A stretch of DNA of 64,000 nt from Robertkochia flava (GTDB lineage Bacteria; Bacteroidota; Bacteroidia; Flavobacteriales; Flavobacteriaceae): assembly GCF_020166515.1 (NCBI RefSeq), contig NZ_JAINZT010000004.1, forward strand, positions 245,225 to 309,224, read 5' to 3'. Under the pieces are notes generated by a model. That model worked only from the letters and a program-made list of their open reading frames with translations. It was not told the DNA's origin and ran no database searches. Each line of letters opens with the position of its first letter. The first letter of the stretch is position 1. Positions 9,845 to 18,345 of the stretch are shown here, one piece after another. The position numbers were made by a program, and so were the translations under genes.

Positions 9845-10147
9845 ATGGAAAACACATATCCGAGTCTCTCGGTGGCTATAGAGGCCCTAAAGAAGGAAGG
9901 GTATTCACACGATTTCAATCTTCATGAAGAAGGGATCGAGAATAAATCGAATGGCACCCTGCATAAGGCTGAAGATCTGAAGGTGGTCAAACATTTTCGC
10001 TTTGAAGGAAATACCAACCCCGACGACAGTTCTGTACTCTATGTTATAGAGGCATCGAACGGCGAAAAAGGATTGCTGGTTGATGCTTATGGTGCCTACT
10101 CAGACCAGATCCCCAGGGATATCCTGGATAAATTAAAAATGCTTTAA
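9845..10147 (+). CDS. Small conserved Bacteroidota protein of unknown function
   Basis: The 100-residue acidic protein begins MENTYPSLSVAIEALKKEGY. It resembles a family widespread in Bacteroidota, often wrongly labelled phosphoribosylpyrophosphate synthetase. It has no PRPP-binding motif and is about a third of the size of that enzyme. It ends 8 bp before csaA and probably shares its transcript. Function unknown. Confidence 0.75.
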   Translation: MENTYPSLSVAIEALKKEGYSHDFNLHEEGIENKSNGTLHKAEDLKVVKHFRFEGNTNPDDSSVLYVIEASNGEKGLLVDAYGAYSDQIPRDILDKLKML

Positions 10148-10155
10148 TTCCGGAA

Positions 10156-10500
10156 ATGGATATGGGGGAAATTACCTGGAAGGATTTTGAAAAGATCGAG
10201 ATCAGGGTGGGTACTGTAGTGTCTGTGGAATGTTTTCCGGAGGCCAGAAAACCCGCTTATAAGATAAAGATCGATTTTGGGACGGAACTTGGTGTTCGAA
10301 AGTCCTCTGCCCAGATCACCGATATCTATGATCGCTACGATCTGTTGGGGAAACAGGTAGTAGCTGTCGTGAATTTTCCCCCAAAGCAGATCGCTAACTT
10401 TCAGAGCCAATGCCTGGTGCTGGGGGTGGTCGGATCGGAGCCTGGGGTGGTATTGTTGCAACCGGAACGCAAGGTGGCCAACGGGACGCGGGTGTTGTAG
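10156..10500 (+). CDS. csaA: CsaA-like tRNA-binding domain protein
   Basis: The 114-residue protein consists of a single EMAP/tRNA-binding OB fold: FEKIEIRVGTVVSVE, then VVAVVNFPPKQIANFQSQCLVLG and a C-terminal VANGTRV. This is the CsaA family, a dimeric tRNA-binding protein with reported chaperone-like, export-related activity in Bacillus. An in-frame ATG at 10162 would shorten it by two residues; neither start has a clear ribosome-binding site. It forms a probable two-gene unit with the small protein before it. Confidence 0.92.
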   Translation: MDMGEITWKDFEKIEIRVGTVVSVECFPEARKPAYKIKIDFGTELGVRKSSAQITDIYDRYDLLGKQVVAVVNFPPKQIANFQSQCLVLGVVGSEPGVVLLQPERKVANGTRVL

Positions 10501-10664
10501 GTCATTTAGGAATTTAAAAGCCTTTTCCCGACCCTGCCTGAGATCGTTCAATAAACCCGGTATCAAAAAATTCAAGGGAGATCTAAAGTACCTTCCTGAA
10601 AGTTCCTTTTTTCCCTTGATCTATAAGGAAAAGATATAATATTAGAACGGGTATAGGGTTTCGG

Positions 10665-11765
10665 TTATTGCTTTATCTCCTGGTTGTATTCAATAGTTCC
10701 AATGTTCAATTTTAACCAGGTCCATTGCCCGGTGTTTAAGTGCCAGGTTGCCTCGCAGGCGGTGGGTATTTTGATTCCGTTACGCACTTCAGTTTCAGTT
10801 GCGGTTACTATCCACTTTACAGGTTCTTCGTCCTTATTATTCATAAACCGCGTGGTGACAAATTTTTCAAACTGTCCGTTTTCATCAAAATAAAATATCC
10901 CTGAACCTTTTGTTCCTTTGTGTTCCATGGTGGCCCTGGCAGAAAGATCATCCAGGCCCTCCCATTGAATATAGTCGTTCAAAGCTGCCGTTGGGAACCA
11001 AACGATCTCTGCTAAGTAGCGCTGTATGGTTGCTTCATCCGTTTTTGCATTATTTTTCGCATGTGCCACCGTAAAAAGAGAAAACAGTTTAATGAGCATT
11101 TCGCCTTTCCCGTTTTCGAATTTATCCCTGCCTGACATGCTTAAAAACGGGGCGATCTTTGTTTCCAGGTTCCAGTGAAAAGCAGGGGGGTGCACCGTGA
11201 AATATTGTTCGGCCGAGGCCTTGATCCATTTTTTCTGGCCTGGTTTTAGCCTGAGCTCCAGTTCCTGGGTGAGATGTACATTGGAGATCAAAGGTTTCCC
11301 AGTAATACCACTATGAAAGAGCCACTTTTGAACTGCAGGGGGTAGGGCAGAGAGGTCGGCTGCATTGACTATCCTGTCGTTAATGGTTTTCAAATGCTGA
11401 AATAATACACTTCTTTCCTTTTCGATAAGTTTCCGAAAGCGAAAATCAGCATAGCTCAGAATTACCGCTAGGAGAAGCACTACATTTACCAGGGTTCCTG
11501 TTTTAGCATCCGACCAAAGGGAAAGGATGAGCACCTGGGAGGTAATGGAAGCGATACAGCAAAACAACCACCATGCCTGAGAACGTATCCTGTAAAGGAA
11601 AAGGGTAATGGCGAAGAGCAGGAAGGCCAGAAGCCAGATCATCCCTGCAAATTTTGAAACAGGTTGAGTTATTCCCTGGAAACCGGGAAATACAAATGCC
11701 TTGAAAAAACCGAATAGGTGAATTAGTCCGTGAATTCCTATGATGAGCGTTAGCGCTATTCGCAT
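10665..11765 (-). CDS. Membrane protein with C-terminal DUF6544/DUF6920-type domain
   Basis: From the ATG at 11763-11765 the protein has 366 residues; a GTG-started frame to 11822 would add 19 polar residues ahead of the first membrane helix and is less likely. Three or four hydrophobic segments lie in residues 1-120 (MRIALTLIIGIHGLIHLFGF at the start). A soluble domain of about 230 residues follows, containing LPPAVQKWLFHSG, IQWEGLDD and NGIKIPTACEATWHLN. That domain resembles the DUF6544/DUF6920 family. The function is unknown. It is an isolated minus-strand gene. Confidence 0.7.
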   Translation of the reverse strand: MRIALTLIIGIHGLIHLFGFFKAFVFPGFQGITQPVSKFAGMIWLLAFLLFAITLFLYRIRSQAWWLFCCIASITSQVLILSLWSDAKTGTLVNVVLLLAVILSYADFRFRKLIEKERSVLFQHLKTINDRIVNAADLSALPPAVQKWLFHSGITGKPLISNVHLTQELELRLKPGQKKWIKASAEQYFTVHPPAFHWNLETKIAPFLSMSGRDKFENGKGEMLIKLFSLFTVAHAKNNAKTDEATIQRYLAEIVWFPTAALNDYIQWEGLDDLSARATMEHKGTKGSGIFYFDENGQFEKFVTTRFMNNKDEEPVKWIVTATETEVRNGIKIPTACEATWHLNTGQWTWLKLNIGTIEYNQEIKQ

Positions 11766-12042
11766 TGTATTTCCTGTTAGTGGTGGGAAGTTGGTGTCTT
11801 TGTTCCTTAATGTAAACTTCACGATCCTCCGATGTGTTCTTTATTCTCCAAATAGAGAGAGGGGGCTGATCTTCCTAGTCATCCTGGCTAAAGTTAGGAG
11901 CATCTGTTGGGATTTTAGAGGCTTGTTCCCGGTTCAGGGTTAGGGTTGGATTGTAAATAGTTGATTTCCAATATAGAAAAAATAATAGAATCACAGAGAG
12001 CAAAAAGGGCGTGTAAGCATCCTTTTTAACCTTGATGGTTTT

Positions 12043-12759
12043 TTATCCAATATTCACGTTGAATAAATACCCCACCAGCGCAGTGAGCCCCATAGCCACA
12101 GTACCCCAGAATGTAATTCGAATAACCGCTTTTCTGATACTGGAACCTCCGGTTCTGGCGGCTAAAGCACCCAGTACGATCAGGAAAAATAAGGCAAAAC
12201 CATAAAGCGAATATTCCATGGTTTGCAAAGGCAGGAACAGTGTTACCAAAAAGGGTAGTAAACCGCCAACCGTAAATGCCGCCCCGGAAGCAAATGCGGC
12301 TTGTATGGGTTTGGCCTGGCTGATCTCATTAATGCCTAATTCGTCCCTGATATGCGCTCCTAATACGTCGTGCTCTGTGAGTTCTTTAGCTACCGACAGG
12401 GCCGTTTCCTTTTTGAGTCCTCTTTGTTCGTAGATCTCTGCCAGTCTTTGCAATTCGATATCCGGCATTTCTTTTAATTCTTGTTTTTCCCTTTCGATAT
12501 CCGCCTTTTCAACATCGGTTTGTGAACTTACTGAAACATATTCTCCGGCCGCCATCGATAACGCCCCGGCAACCAACCCGGCTAAGGTGGCCAGGATAAC
12601 AGGTTCCCGGATATCACTGGCAGCGGCAACCCCGATGGCAATACTCGCGGTAGATAAAATACCATCGTTGGCTCCAAGAACAGCCGCTCTGAGCCAATTA
12701 CTTCGGTGTATATAATGGATATCCAGGTAATGGTCCAATTCCTTTGATTTTGTTGCCAT
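12043..12759 (-). CDS. VIT1/CCC1-family iron/manganese transporter
   Basis: The 238-residue membrane protein matches the VIT1/CCC1 family, which moves Fe2+ or Mn2+ out of the cytoplasm. Seen are RAAVLGANDGILSTASIAIG in helix 1, MAAGEYVSVSSQTDVEKADI closing helix 2, a charged cytoplasmic metal-binding helix region (EKQELKEMPDIELQRLAEIY) and three further helices in the C-terminal third. Length and topology are typical. No operon partner is evident. Metal preference cannot be assigned. Confidence 0.9.
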   Translation of the reverse strand: MATKSKELDHYLDIHYIHRSNWLRAAVLGANDGILSTASIAIGVAAASDIREPVILATLAGLVAGALSMAAGEYVSVSSQTDVEKADIEREKQELKEMPDIELQRLAEIYEQRGLKKETALSVAKELTEHDVLGAHIRDELGINEISQAKPIQAAFASGAAFTVGGLLPFLVTLFLPLQTMEYSLYGFALFFLIVLGALAARTGGSSIRKAVIRITFWGTVAMGLTALVGYLFNVNIG

Positions 12760-12876
12760 CTGTATATGTGGTTTAATTTTAAGTCCTGCAGGGGTTATCT
12801 CTGCTTACTGGTTTAAGTGCTGATGCTCTTTCCGTAACGGGAAGAGGCAGGTTACTTGCTGACTCTGATACATGCA

Positions 12877-13269
12877 TCAGGGTTTGGGTATAGGTTCAAT
12901 AAGTAATTTCCGACCTTTTTTATCCAGATAGGTAACGGTCATTTCCTTCATATGAGTGGTCCATTTTTCCACTCCAGCCTCTGCAGCCTGTTCGCAAAAT
13001 GTCGAATAATCCGTTTGCCCCTGCTGGTGAATTGAAATGGCGTGTTTCAGACGATCGGATGAACTTTGTTCATTTACAGGAAGTTTGGGGTATTTTGGCA
13101 TTGCGTCAAGGCTAAAGTTGTTCAATCCATAATACGTGGTTCTTCCATCTGAAACATAATTGTCGTAATGCGTTACCCCAATGTTTCTCAGTTCTTGTAC
13201 AAATTGAGGGAAGTCTGAACCACTTTTCACTTTGGAAAAAGCTTCTTGAATCTGATCTGTTGAAAACAT
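12877..13269 (-). CDS. DUF1398-family protein
   Basis: The 130-residue soluble protein carries the DUF1398 (YbcV-like) pattern: GVTHYDNYVSDGRTTYYG in the first half, and HQQGQTDYSTFCEQAAEAGV with VEKWTTHMKEMTVTYLD near the end. The family has no established biochemical function. It is a lone minus-strand gene 117 bp downstream of the VIT gene's start in the same direction. Confidence 0.8.
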   Translation of the reverse strand: MFSTDQIQEAFSKVKSGSDFPQFVQELRNIGVTHYDNYVSDGRTTYYGLNNFSLDAMPKYPKLPVNEQSSSDRLKHAISIHQQGQTDYSTFCEQAAEAGVEKWTTHMKEMTVTYLDKKGRKLLIEPIPKP

Positions 13270-13514
13270 ACCTCCTTTATTTGGTTATTAATGATTCCAT
13301 GGGTTCAGGATACAGGTTTCAGTAAGACTTTGGTTTCGATACTTCCCGGCGCTGGGCTGTTACTATTGCCTGGAATTCATGGGGAGGGCAGGAGGGGCTT
13401 TATGAAATTACTATTTTTTAGCGTAGGGGGCAAGAGCTTGTATGACCGCGGTAGCCAGATTATAGTTTAATATTCATGACAGGATGTTCAGAATTCTCTG
13501 CATATGGCTACCCA

Positions 13515-14957
13515 TTATCGGATATAGGTGTCGATAATATATTCCAAAGGGTCTTCTTCCAAGCCAATACTATCGTCGGGTTCAACAGATTTTAATCCTT
13601 CCTCTTGGTTATTAGCGACATTATACACTGAAGAGACCTGATATGATAGTTTTGAATGAGGCAGAGTGAAATTGGCCAAGGCAAATCCGTTGAAGGAATA
13701 TAAATTACCTGTTGGCTGTCCAATGATCTTTCCCATATTATAGTACTTAAACATTTCTGCAAAAATGGAGCCTGCTGAAAAGGTGTTATGGTCTGTGATC
13801 AGGTAAACATTTCCATGGAATCTTTCTTCTTCAGGCAGGGGTTGTTTCAATTCATAATTGACCGTTACCATTTCATTTTGTTTTGCTCCGTAAAAAATTC
13901 TTGAATATTCATTAACCAAATAAATGGGTTTAAACCACCGGATCGTTTCAGGAACAAACCTTCTGTCAAATGCTTCCTTAAATTCAGGGGTTATTTTCCA
14001 GTACGCTTTTGAAAGTTTTCTAAAGGGCTCTTTGGCGAAATATTTTGCCAAATGTTCGCCATAGCTGTCAGTTCCTCCACTGTGTCTCCGAAAATCCAAT
14101 ATTAAATGCGATATATTATGTTCTGCCAATGATCTGAAGGATTGCTTGAAAAAGTTTTTAATTTCATTTTCATCACCATTGAAGTTGACAATTTTCAATA
14201 ATCCTGCATCATTGTTTAAAATTTTAAAACTATTGGAGTCGGTTTCGCTTTTGGCCGAGTTTTTCCGACTTCCCCATTTTACCCCCTTTAAAACGATGGA
14301 ATCTAAAAAGGTTGATTCATCGTTTTTGTATTGAATGGCGAATTCAGAGCTCCAATCGTAGGTCTTCCATAAATAGAATCCAAAATCGTCTGAAATTTCA
14401 AGAAGTTTAAGCGAGTGGGTTTCTTTTGCAGCGTGTTGAAGTAAATCCCTGATGATATCTCTTGCCGATATTCCATTTATTTCTGTTATTTCTGTTCCAT
14501 CAGATAAATCCTGTTCGGTGTTTTGATTGTTTGAAATACGTATTTTATCTTTTTCAATTCTGGCAGATAAGGGGAAAAAGCGGTTTTGTTTTTTAACGTA
14601 ATCTGTTAGGACATAGCTGTCTTCTATTTTAGAATGAGCATCGTTATAACTGATTATGATTCTATCCAAAAGTCTCCAGAAATTTATTCTCGTTAAACTA
14701 TCTGGAAGATGCGTTTTAAGAGAGTCAACCTTTGAAAGGAGGCGTTCTTTTTGAATAAATCGATAGGGATTGGGATGTATCTTTTCAATGGTGGCAGTTA
14801 AAGTATCAATGTCATTTATCATTTCTTTTTTGGTCAGGTAACTATCGGTCTCAATAAACCTGATGGAATCATCCATGGGTGGATCAGTCCTTAACAGGAG
14901 ATAGCTCAACACAACTAACAAGCTTATAACTATTAACCAAACTATTTTCTTTTTCAT
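13515..14957 (-). CDS. S41-family peptidase (C-terminal processing protease-like)
   Basis: The 480-residue protein begins with a signal anchor (MKKKIVWLIVISLLVVLSYL) and so acts outside the cytoplasm. The catalytic domain resembles tail-specific S41 proteases: HLILDFRRHSGGTDSYGEHL is the substrate-loop region and DHNTFSAGSIFAEMFKY holds the expected nucleophilic Ser. It looks like the PDZ-poor S41 subgroup common in Bacteroidota. The gene is more A+T-rich than its flanks, a possible sign of later acquisition. Specific substrates are unknown. Confidence 0.85.
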   Translation of the reverse strand: MKKKIVWLIVISLLVVLSYLLLRTDPPMDDSIRFIETDSYLTKKEMINDIDTLTATIEKIHPNPYRFIQKERLLSKVDSLKTHLPDSLTRINFWRLLDRIIISYNDAHSKIEDSYVLTDYVKKQNRFFPLSARIEKDKIRISNNQNTEQDLSDGTEITEINGISARDIIRDLLQHAAKETHSLKLLEISDDFGFYLWKTYDWSSEFAIQYKNDESTFLDSIVLKGVKWGSRKNSAKSETDSNSFKILNNDAGLLKIVNFNGDENEIKNFFKQSFRSLAEHNISHLILDFRRHSGGTDSYGEHLAKYFAKEPFRKLSKAYWKITPEFKEAFDRRFVPETIRWFKPIYLVNEYSRIFYGAKQNEMVTVNYELKQPLPEEERFHGNVYLITDHNTFSAGSIFAEMFKYYNMGKIIGQPTGNLYSFNGFALANFTLPHSKLSYQVSSVYNVANNQEEGLKSVEPDDSIGLEEDPLEYIIDTYIR

Positions 14958-15248
14958 CTTTTTTGATGGTCTGATTGTATTATGCTTCAGGGGAGTTTAA
15001 ATACTAAGAGAGAACCAAAAGAGCAGGACATATTGGGAAAAGAATTAATGCAGAAAGTGAGGAAGAGGGAAGGCTTGGTAGCAGCCCCTTGTTGAATTAG
15101 AATATTAACTATTTGCAGTTCCTTTAGGGGGGAGGGTCTTAAACTTAAGTCTTTTAATTCTCTTTCCCTTTTTTGGATAAATCGTATCCCTGATATCACC
15201 TTTGATTTTTTTGGTTTTGAAATATTACGTACAACTTATTTGTAAACA
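14958..15248. other. Intergenic stretch without a supported gene
   Basis: Between the S41 gene and the terminator of the M14 peptidase gene there is no plausible reading frame. A 70-codon minus frame at 14987-15199 has no family resemblance and an odd composition. The region must hold the S41 gene promoter, but no convincing -33/-7 pair was seen. Confidence 0.5.
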
Positions 15249-15283
15249 TAAAAAAAGCATCCCGATGAGGATGCTTTTTTCTT
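15249..15283 (-). terminator. Rho-independent terminator after the M14 peptidase gene
   Basis: AAAAAAGCATCC (15251-15262) pairs with GGATGCTTTTTT (15269-15280). On the minus strand the hairpin ends in a T run just beyond the stop codon at 15300. Confidence 0.85.
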
Positions 15284-15299
15284 GTTGATTTTCATTTTG

Positions 15300-17807
15300 T
15301 TACATGATGTTTCCGAAGAAAATGGTGTTCATCAGGAGCTTATTGGTACCATACCAAAAGGCTCTGAAGTTGGTGTTGTCTGTAAATCCGCTTACCTGGC
15401 CACGGCCCATATTGTTGGTCTGGAAGGGAACACTGTTCTTTAAGAGTTCCAGGTTCTCTTCAGAGATGTATCCGCTTAATAATGGGTTCTCTGTATAGCG
15501 GATCGGGTTGTTGTAGCTTTGTTCGTCCGGTTTTAAAAAGATATTCGTATTTCTGAACATGGCCACTTCGTCATTCTTGTACCCCCAGTTCACAGGATGG
15601 GAGCGATCGGTCTTGGTATTAAAGATGGCTCCCCCGGTTACCTGGGCTCCTCTGAAATCTTCTTTTTGTTCAAAGCTAATATTTTTAGCCACCGGCTCCT
15701 GCTCGGCCTTTTTGTATTCGGTCTTGAGCATGCCTTTGGATTTAAGCCACTCTACAGAATTTCTGTACCCGATCAGGTTACCACCTTCTTTGACCCATTC
15801 CTTGAGTTTGTTGACCCCGCTCTCATCAATTGCCCAACTGCTCATGCTCGGCATAATGATGGCGGTGTATTCAGAAAGGTCGGTTCTGTTAAAGTACCCC
15901 AGGTCCAGCTTGGTTAGGGAAATATCATAACGCTGGTCAAAGAGGTGCCAGATCTCTCCTGCGTCATAAGAGCGGATACCTTCGCCTACCAGGATGGCGA
16001 TCTTCTGGGGTTGAACCGGCTCGAAATCGCCGCTTCCCAGGTCGATCCCCTTGGTGAGGCCGGTGTTTACCCCGTAAATAGTCAGGTGACTGTTTTTTGC
16101 AATGTCCTCGAGGGTGCTGAACATGGCGTCGGCATCCATTTTTTGTCCTTCCACAGGGATCATTATGGTACCGTAATCATAAGTTCTTCCTTCCACCTCG
16201 AAAGGAGTTCTGGCTACCTTGGCTCTCAGACCTGCATTTAAGATCGTATTCAGGGCCTTAGGGGTGTAATACTCATGCCATTCGAAGAGGTAGGCATAAT
16301 TGCTTTTCGCGCTTACCTGTCCCTGGTTTAATTCCGGAGTTACAGGGGTGGTGTTGCGAGGTACCGACTTCAGGGTGGTGTAATCCAGGTTGAAGGCCAA
16401 CGGGAAGGTCCAGGCGCTGATATCATAAAAAAGACTGTCCTGGAAGGTGGTTCTTTTTTCGAACATAGCCTGTACCAGCCTTGCATTCTTCTGGGTTTTA
16501 GGGATGATATAGCTATACCCCCGTTTGTAGGTCTTGTTATCTACGGTGATAGCCTCGGAAGGTGAGAGAAGTTCCACCTCGTGTCTTTTAAGGATCTCAG
16601 CAAGATGGTAGGTCTTGGCGGCATCTTTCTCGTCTCCGAAGATCCAGTTTTGACCTTCAGAGGCTACTTCCCTGTAGAAATCTCTCATGTAGCCGAGTAT
16701 GTCTGTGCGCAGGGCGTTGGCTGCCTGAAGGGTGGAAAGTCCGGTGGTAAACTGGTTTCTGATGGTAAAAGGAAAGGTTAGGACTCCATTTTCACTTTCC
16801 TGCATATGTCCTCTTGAACTTCCTTGCTCGAAAAGGATACCGATACTTCCGTTTACATCCGGAAAGGTGGAGCCTTTTCCGTAGTAGTAATCGTCGTAGT
16901 TCTCCTCTGAAAAGTAGAGGGAGCCGATCTTGTCCAGGGCTGCCGCATGGTATTTGGCGATCTCTCCTGTTAATTTCTGGTTCATATCCGGGCTAAGCGG
17001 ATGCACCCTCATGGGTTCTCCCGGCTGAAAGAAGAACGTGGAATTGGTGCCCATTTCATGATGGTCGGTAAGGATATTGGGCATCCACTTATGGAAGGTG
17101 GCAATACGCGCCCTGCTTTCCGGCAGTTGCACGGGAAGCCAGTCCCGGTTCAGGTCAAACCAGTAGTGGTTTGTTCTTCCTCCGGGCCATACCTCGTGAT
17201 ATTCCCGGTCATTAGGATCCGGGGTCATGTTTGAATTCTTATTAGTGTTTGCCCAGTAAGCAAAGCGTTGCAAACCATCGGGGTTGAAACTTGGATCGAA
17301 GAGGATGACCGTATTTTTAAGCATGGTTTCGATCTCAGGTCCTTCTGCTGCCGCCAGGTGGTAGGCGAGGGCCATAGAGGCGTTGGAGCCGCTGGGTTCG
17401 TTCCCGTGAATGGAAAAGCCCTGATATACTACGATGGGCATTTCAGAGACGTCCTTGGAGGTATCCCCTTTTACCAGGGAAAGGTGTTCCTTTCTGATGC
17501 TTTCCAGGTTAGCATGATTTTCCGGTGCGGTAATAGTAAGCAGGATCAGCGGACGGCCCTCATAAGTAGTGCCGCGGTTTTCCAGGGTAATCCGGTCCGA
17601 TGCCTGGGCAACGGCATACATATAGGTAAGGAGCTTGTCATGGGTAACATGCCATTCTCCTACCTCGTGACCTATAATGGATTCAGGAGTAGGAATGTCC
17701 TGGTTATAGGTCGTGTTTTCAGGCAGGTAATACGATAGTTCAATGCTGTCCTGGGCAATAGCCATAAAGCCCAGGAAGCTCATCATTAGAGTAGTGAGTG
17801 TTTTCAT
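15300..17807 (-). CDS. Secreted M14-family zinc carboxypeptidase
   Basis: Starting at MKTLTTLMMSFLGFMAIAQ (signal peptide), the protein has 835 residues; the frame extends upstream to 17888 but that part lacks signal character. Residues about 40-360 form the M14 peptidase domain: the zinc motif HGNEPSGSN (HxxE), the third-ligand region LTDHHEMGTN and a later GILFEQGSSRG. The C-terminal third contains a class I amidotransferase-like fold (KIAILVGEGIRSYDAGEIW), usual for the long Bacteroidota members. It is predicted periplasmic or secreted and would trim peptides. Terminators lie on both sides, so it is monocistronic. Confidence 0.92.
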   Translation of the reverse strand: MKTLTTLMMSFLGFMAIAQDSIELSYYLPENTTYNQDIPTPESIIGHEVGEWHVTHDKLLTYMYAVAQASDRITLENRGTTYEGRPLILLTITAPENHANLESIRKEHLSLVKGDTSKDVSEMPIVVYQGFSIHGNEPSGSNASMALAYHLAAAEGPEIETMLKNTVILFDPSFNPDGLQRFAYWANTNKNSNMTPDPNDREYHEVWPGGRTNHYWFDLNRDWLPVQLPESRARIATFHKWMPNILTDHHEMGTNSTFFFQPGEPMRVHPLSPDMNQKLTGEIAKYHAAALDKIGSLYFSEENYDDYYYGKGSTFPDVNGSIGILFEQGSSRGHMQESENGVLTFPFTIRNQFTTGLSTLQAANALRTDILGYMRDFYREVASEGQNWIFGDEKDAAKTYHLAEILKRHEVELLSPSEAITVDNKTYKRGYSYIIPKTQKNARLVQAMFEKRTTFQDSLFYDISAWTFPLAFNLDYTTLKSVPRNTTPVTPELNQGQVSAKSNYAYLFEWHEYYTPKALNTILNAGLRAKVARTPFEVEGRTYDYGTIMIPVEGQKMDADAMFSTLEDIAKNSHLTIYGVNTGLTKGIDLGSGDFEPVQPQKIAILVGEGIRSYDAGEIWHLFDQRYDISLTKLDLGYFNRTDLSEYTAIIMPSMSSWAIDESGVNKLKEWVKEGGNLIGYRNSVEWLKSKGMLKTEYKKAEQEPVAKNISFEQKEDFRGAQVTGGAIFNTKTDRSHPVNWGYKNDEVAMFRNTNIFLKPDEQSYNNPIRYTENPLLSGYISEENLELLKNSVPFQTNNMGRGQVSGFTDNTNFRAFWYGTNKLLMNTIFFGNIM

Positions 17808-17835
17808 AGGGGTGTAAATTTGGTTTTTTTTAACA

Positions 17836-17872
17836 AAAAAAGCCACCTTCTTTTTGGAAGGTGGCTTTAGTG
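17836..17872 (-). terminator. Rho-independent terminator after the DUF3276 gene
   Basis: AAAGCCACCTTC (17839-17850) pairs with GAAGGTGGCTTT (17857-17868). The A run to the left gives a T tail on the minus strand. Confidence 0.85.
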
Positions 17873-17887
17873 TATTGTAGCAATGCA

Positions 17888-18271
17888 TTAAAGGTCCTCG
17901 AAACTGATGTCGCTGAATTTTTCAGCTGTAGCACTTTCATTTACGGTATCTTCAGATTCGTGATTGCGTTCTTTTTTAAAGTCTTTCTGGTGACGTTCGG
18001 AGATCACTTCTTCTCCTTTTTCCTCGATAACGAAGTTGGTCATTTCTTCCAGGATCTCCTGGAAAGAATGAAAGTCTTCCTTGTAGAGATAGATCTTGTG
18101 TTTCTTGTAATGATAAGATCCATCATCGTGAGTAAACTTTTTACTTTCGGTTATGGTGAGGTAATAATCTCCAGCCTTGGTGCTTCTTACATCAAAGAAA
18201 TACGTTCTTCTTCCGGCTCTTAAAACTTTAGAGAAAATCTCATCTTTCTCTTCAAAACCTTTATCGCTCAT
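17888..18271 (-). CDS. DUF3276 / PUR-family nucleic-acid-binding protein
   Basis: The 127-residue protein contains one PUR repeat-like domain (residues about 8-85): KVLRAGRRTYFFDVRSTKAG followed by DYYLTITESKKF and YKEDFHSFQEILEEM. This is the Bacteroidota DUF3276 family, related to eukaryotic Pur-alpha; a Borrelia homologue binds DNA and RNA as a dimer. The C-terminal 40 residues are acidic and probably disordered. Its regulatory target is unknown. It lies 74 bp downstream of the ABC exporter on the same strand. Confidence 0.9.
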   Translation of the reverse strand: MSDKGFEEKDEIFSKVLRAGRRTYFFDVRSTKAGDYYLTITESKKFTHDDGSYHYKKHKIYLYKEDFHSFQEILEEMTNFVIEEKGEEVISERHQKDFKKERNHESEDTVNESATAEKFSDISFEDL

Positions 18272-18345
18272 AATCTCTCCTAAGTGCTTTAATTAAATGT
18301 TAACAAAATCAAAAATGTAAAAAAAAATGAAATATACCAACAAAT

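Noticed and set aside
9845..10147. Phosphoribosylpyrophosphate synthetase
   Set aside because: The small protein is sometimes labelled so, but it lacks a PRPP motif and is far too short.
10572..10619. Terminator after csaA
   Set aside because: TCAAGGGA and TCCCTTGA are complementary but separated by 32 bp with no T run, so the hairpin is weak.
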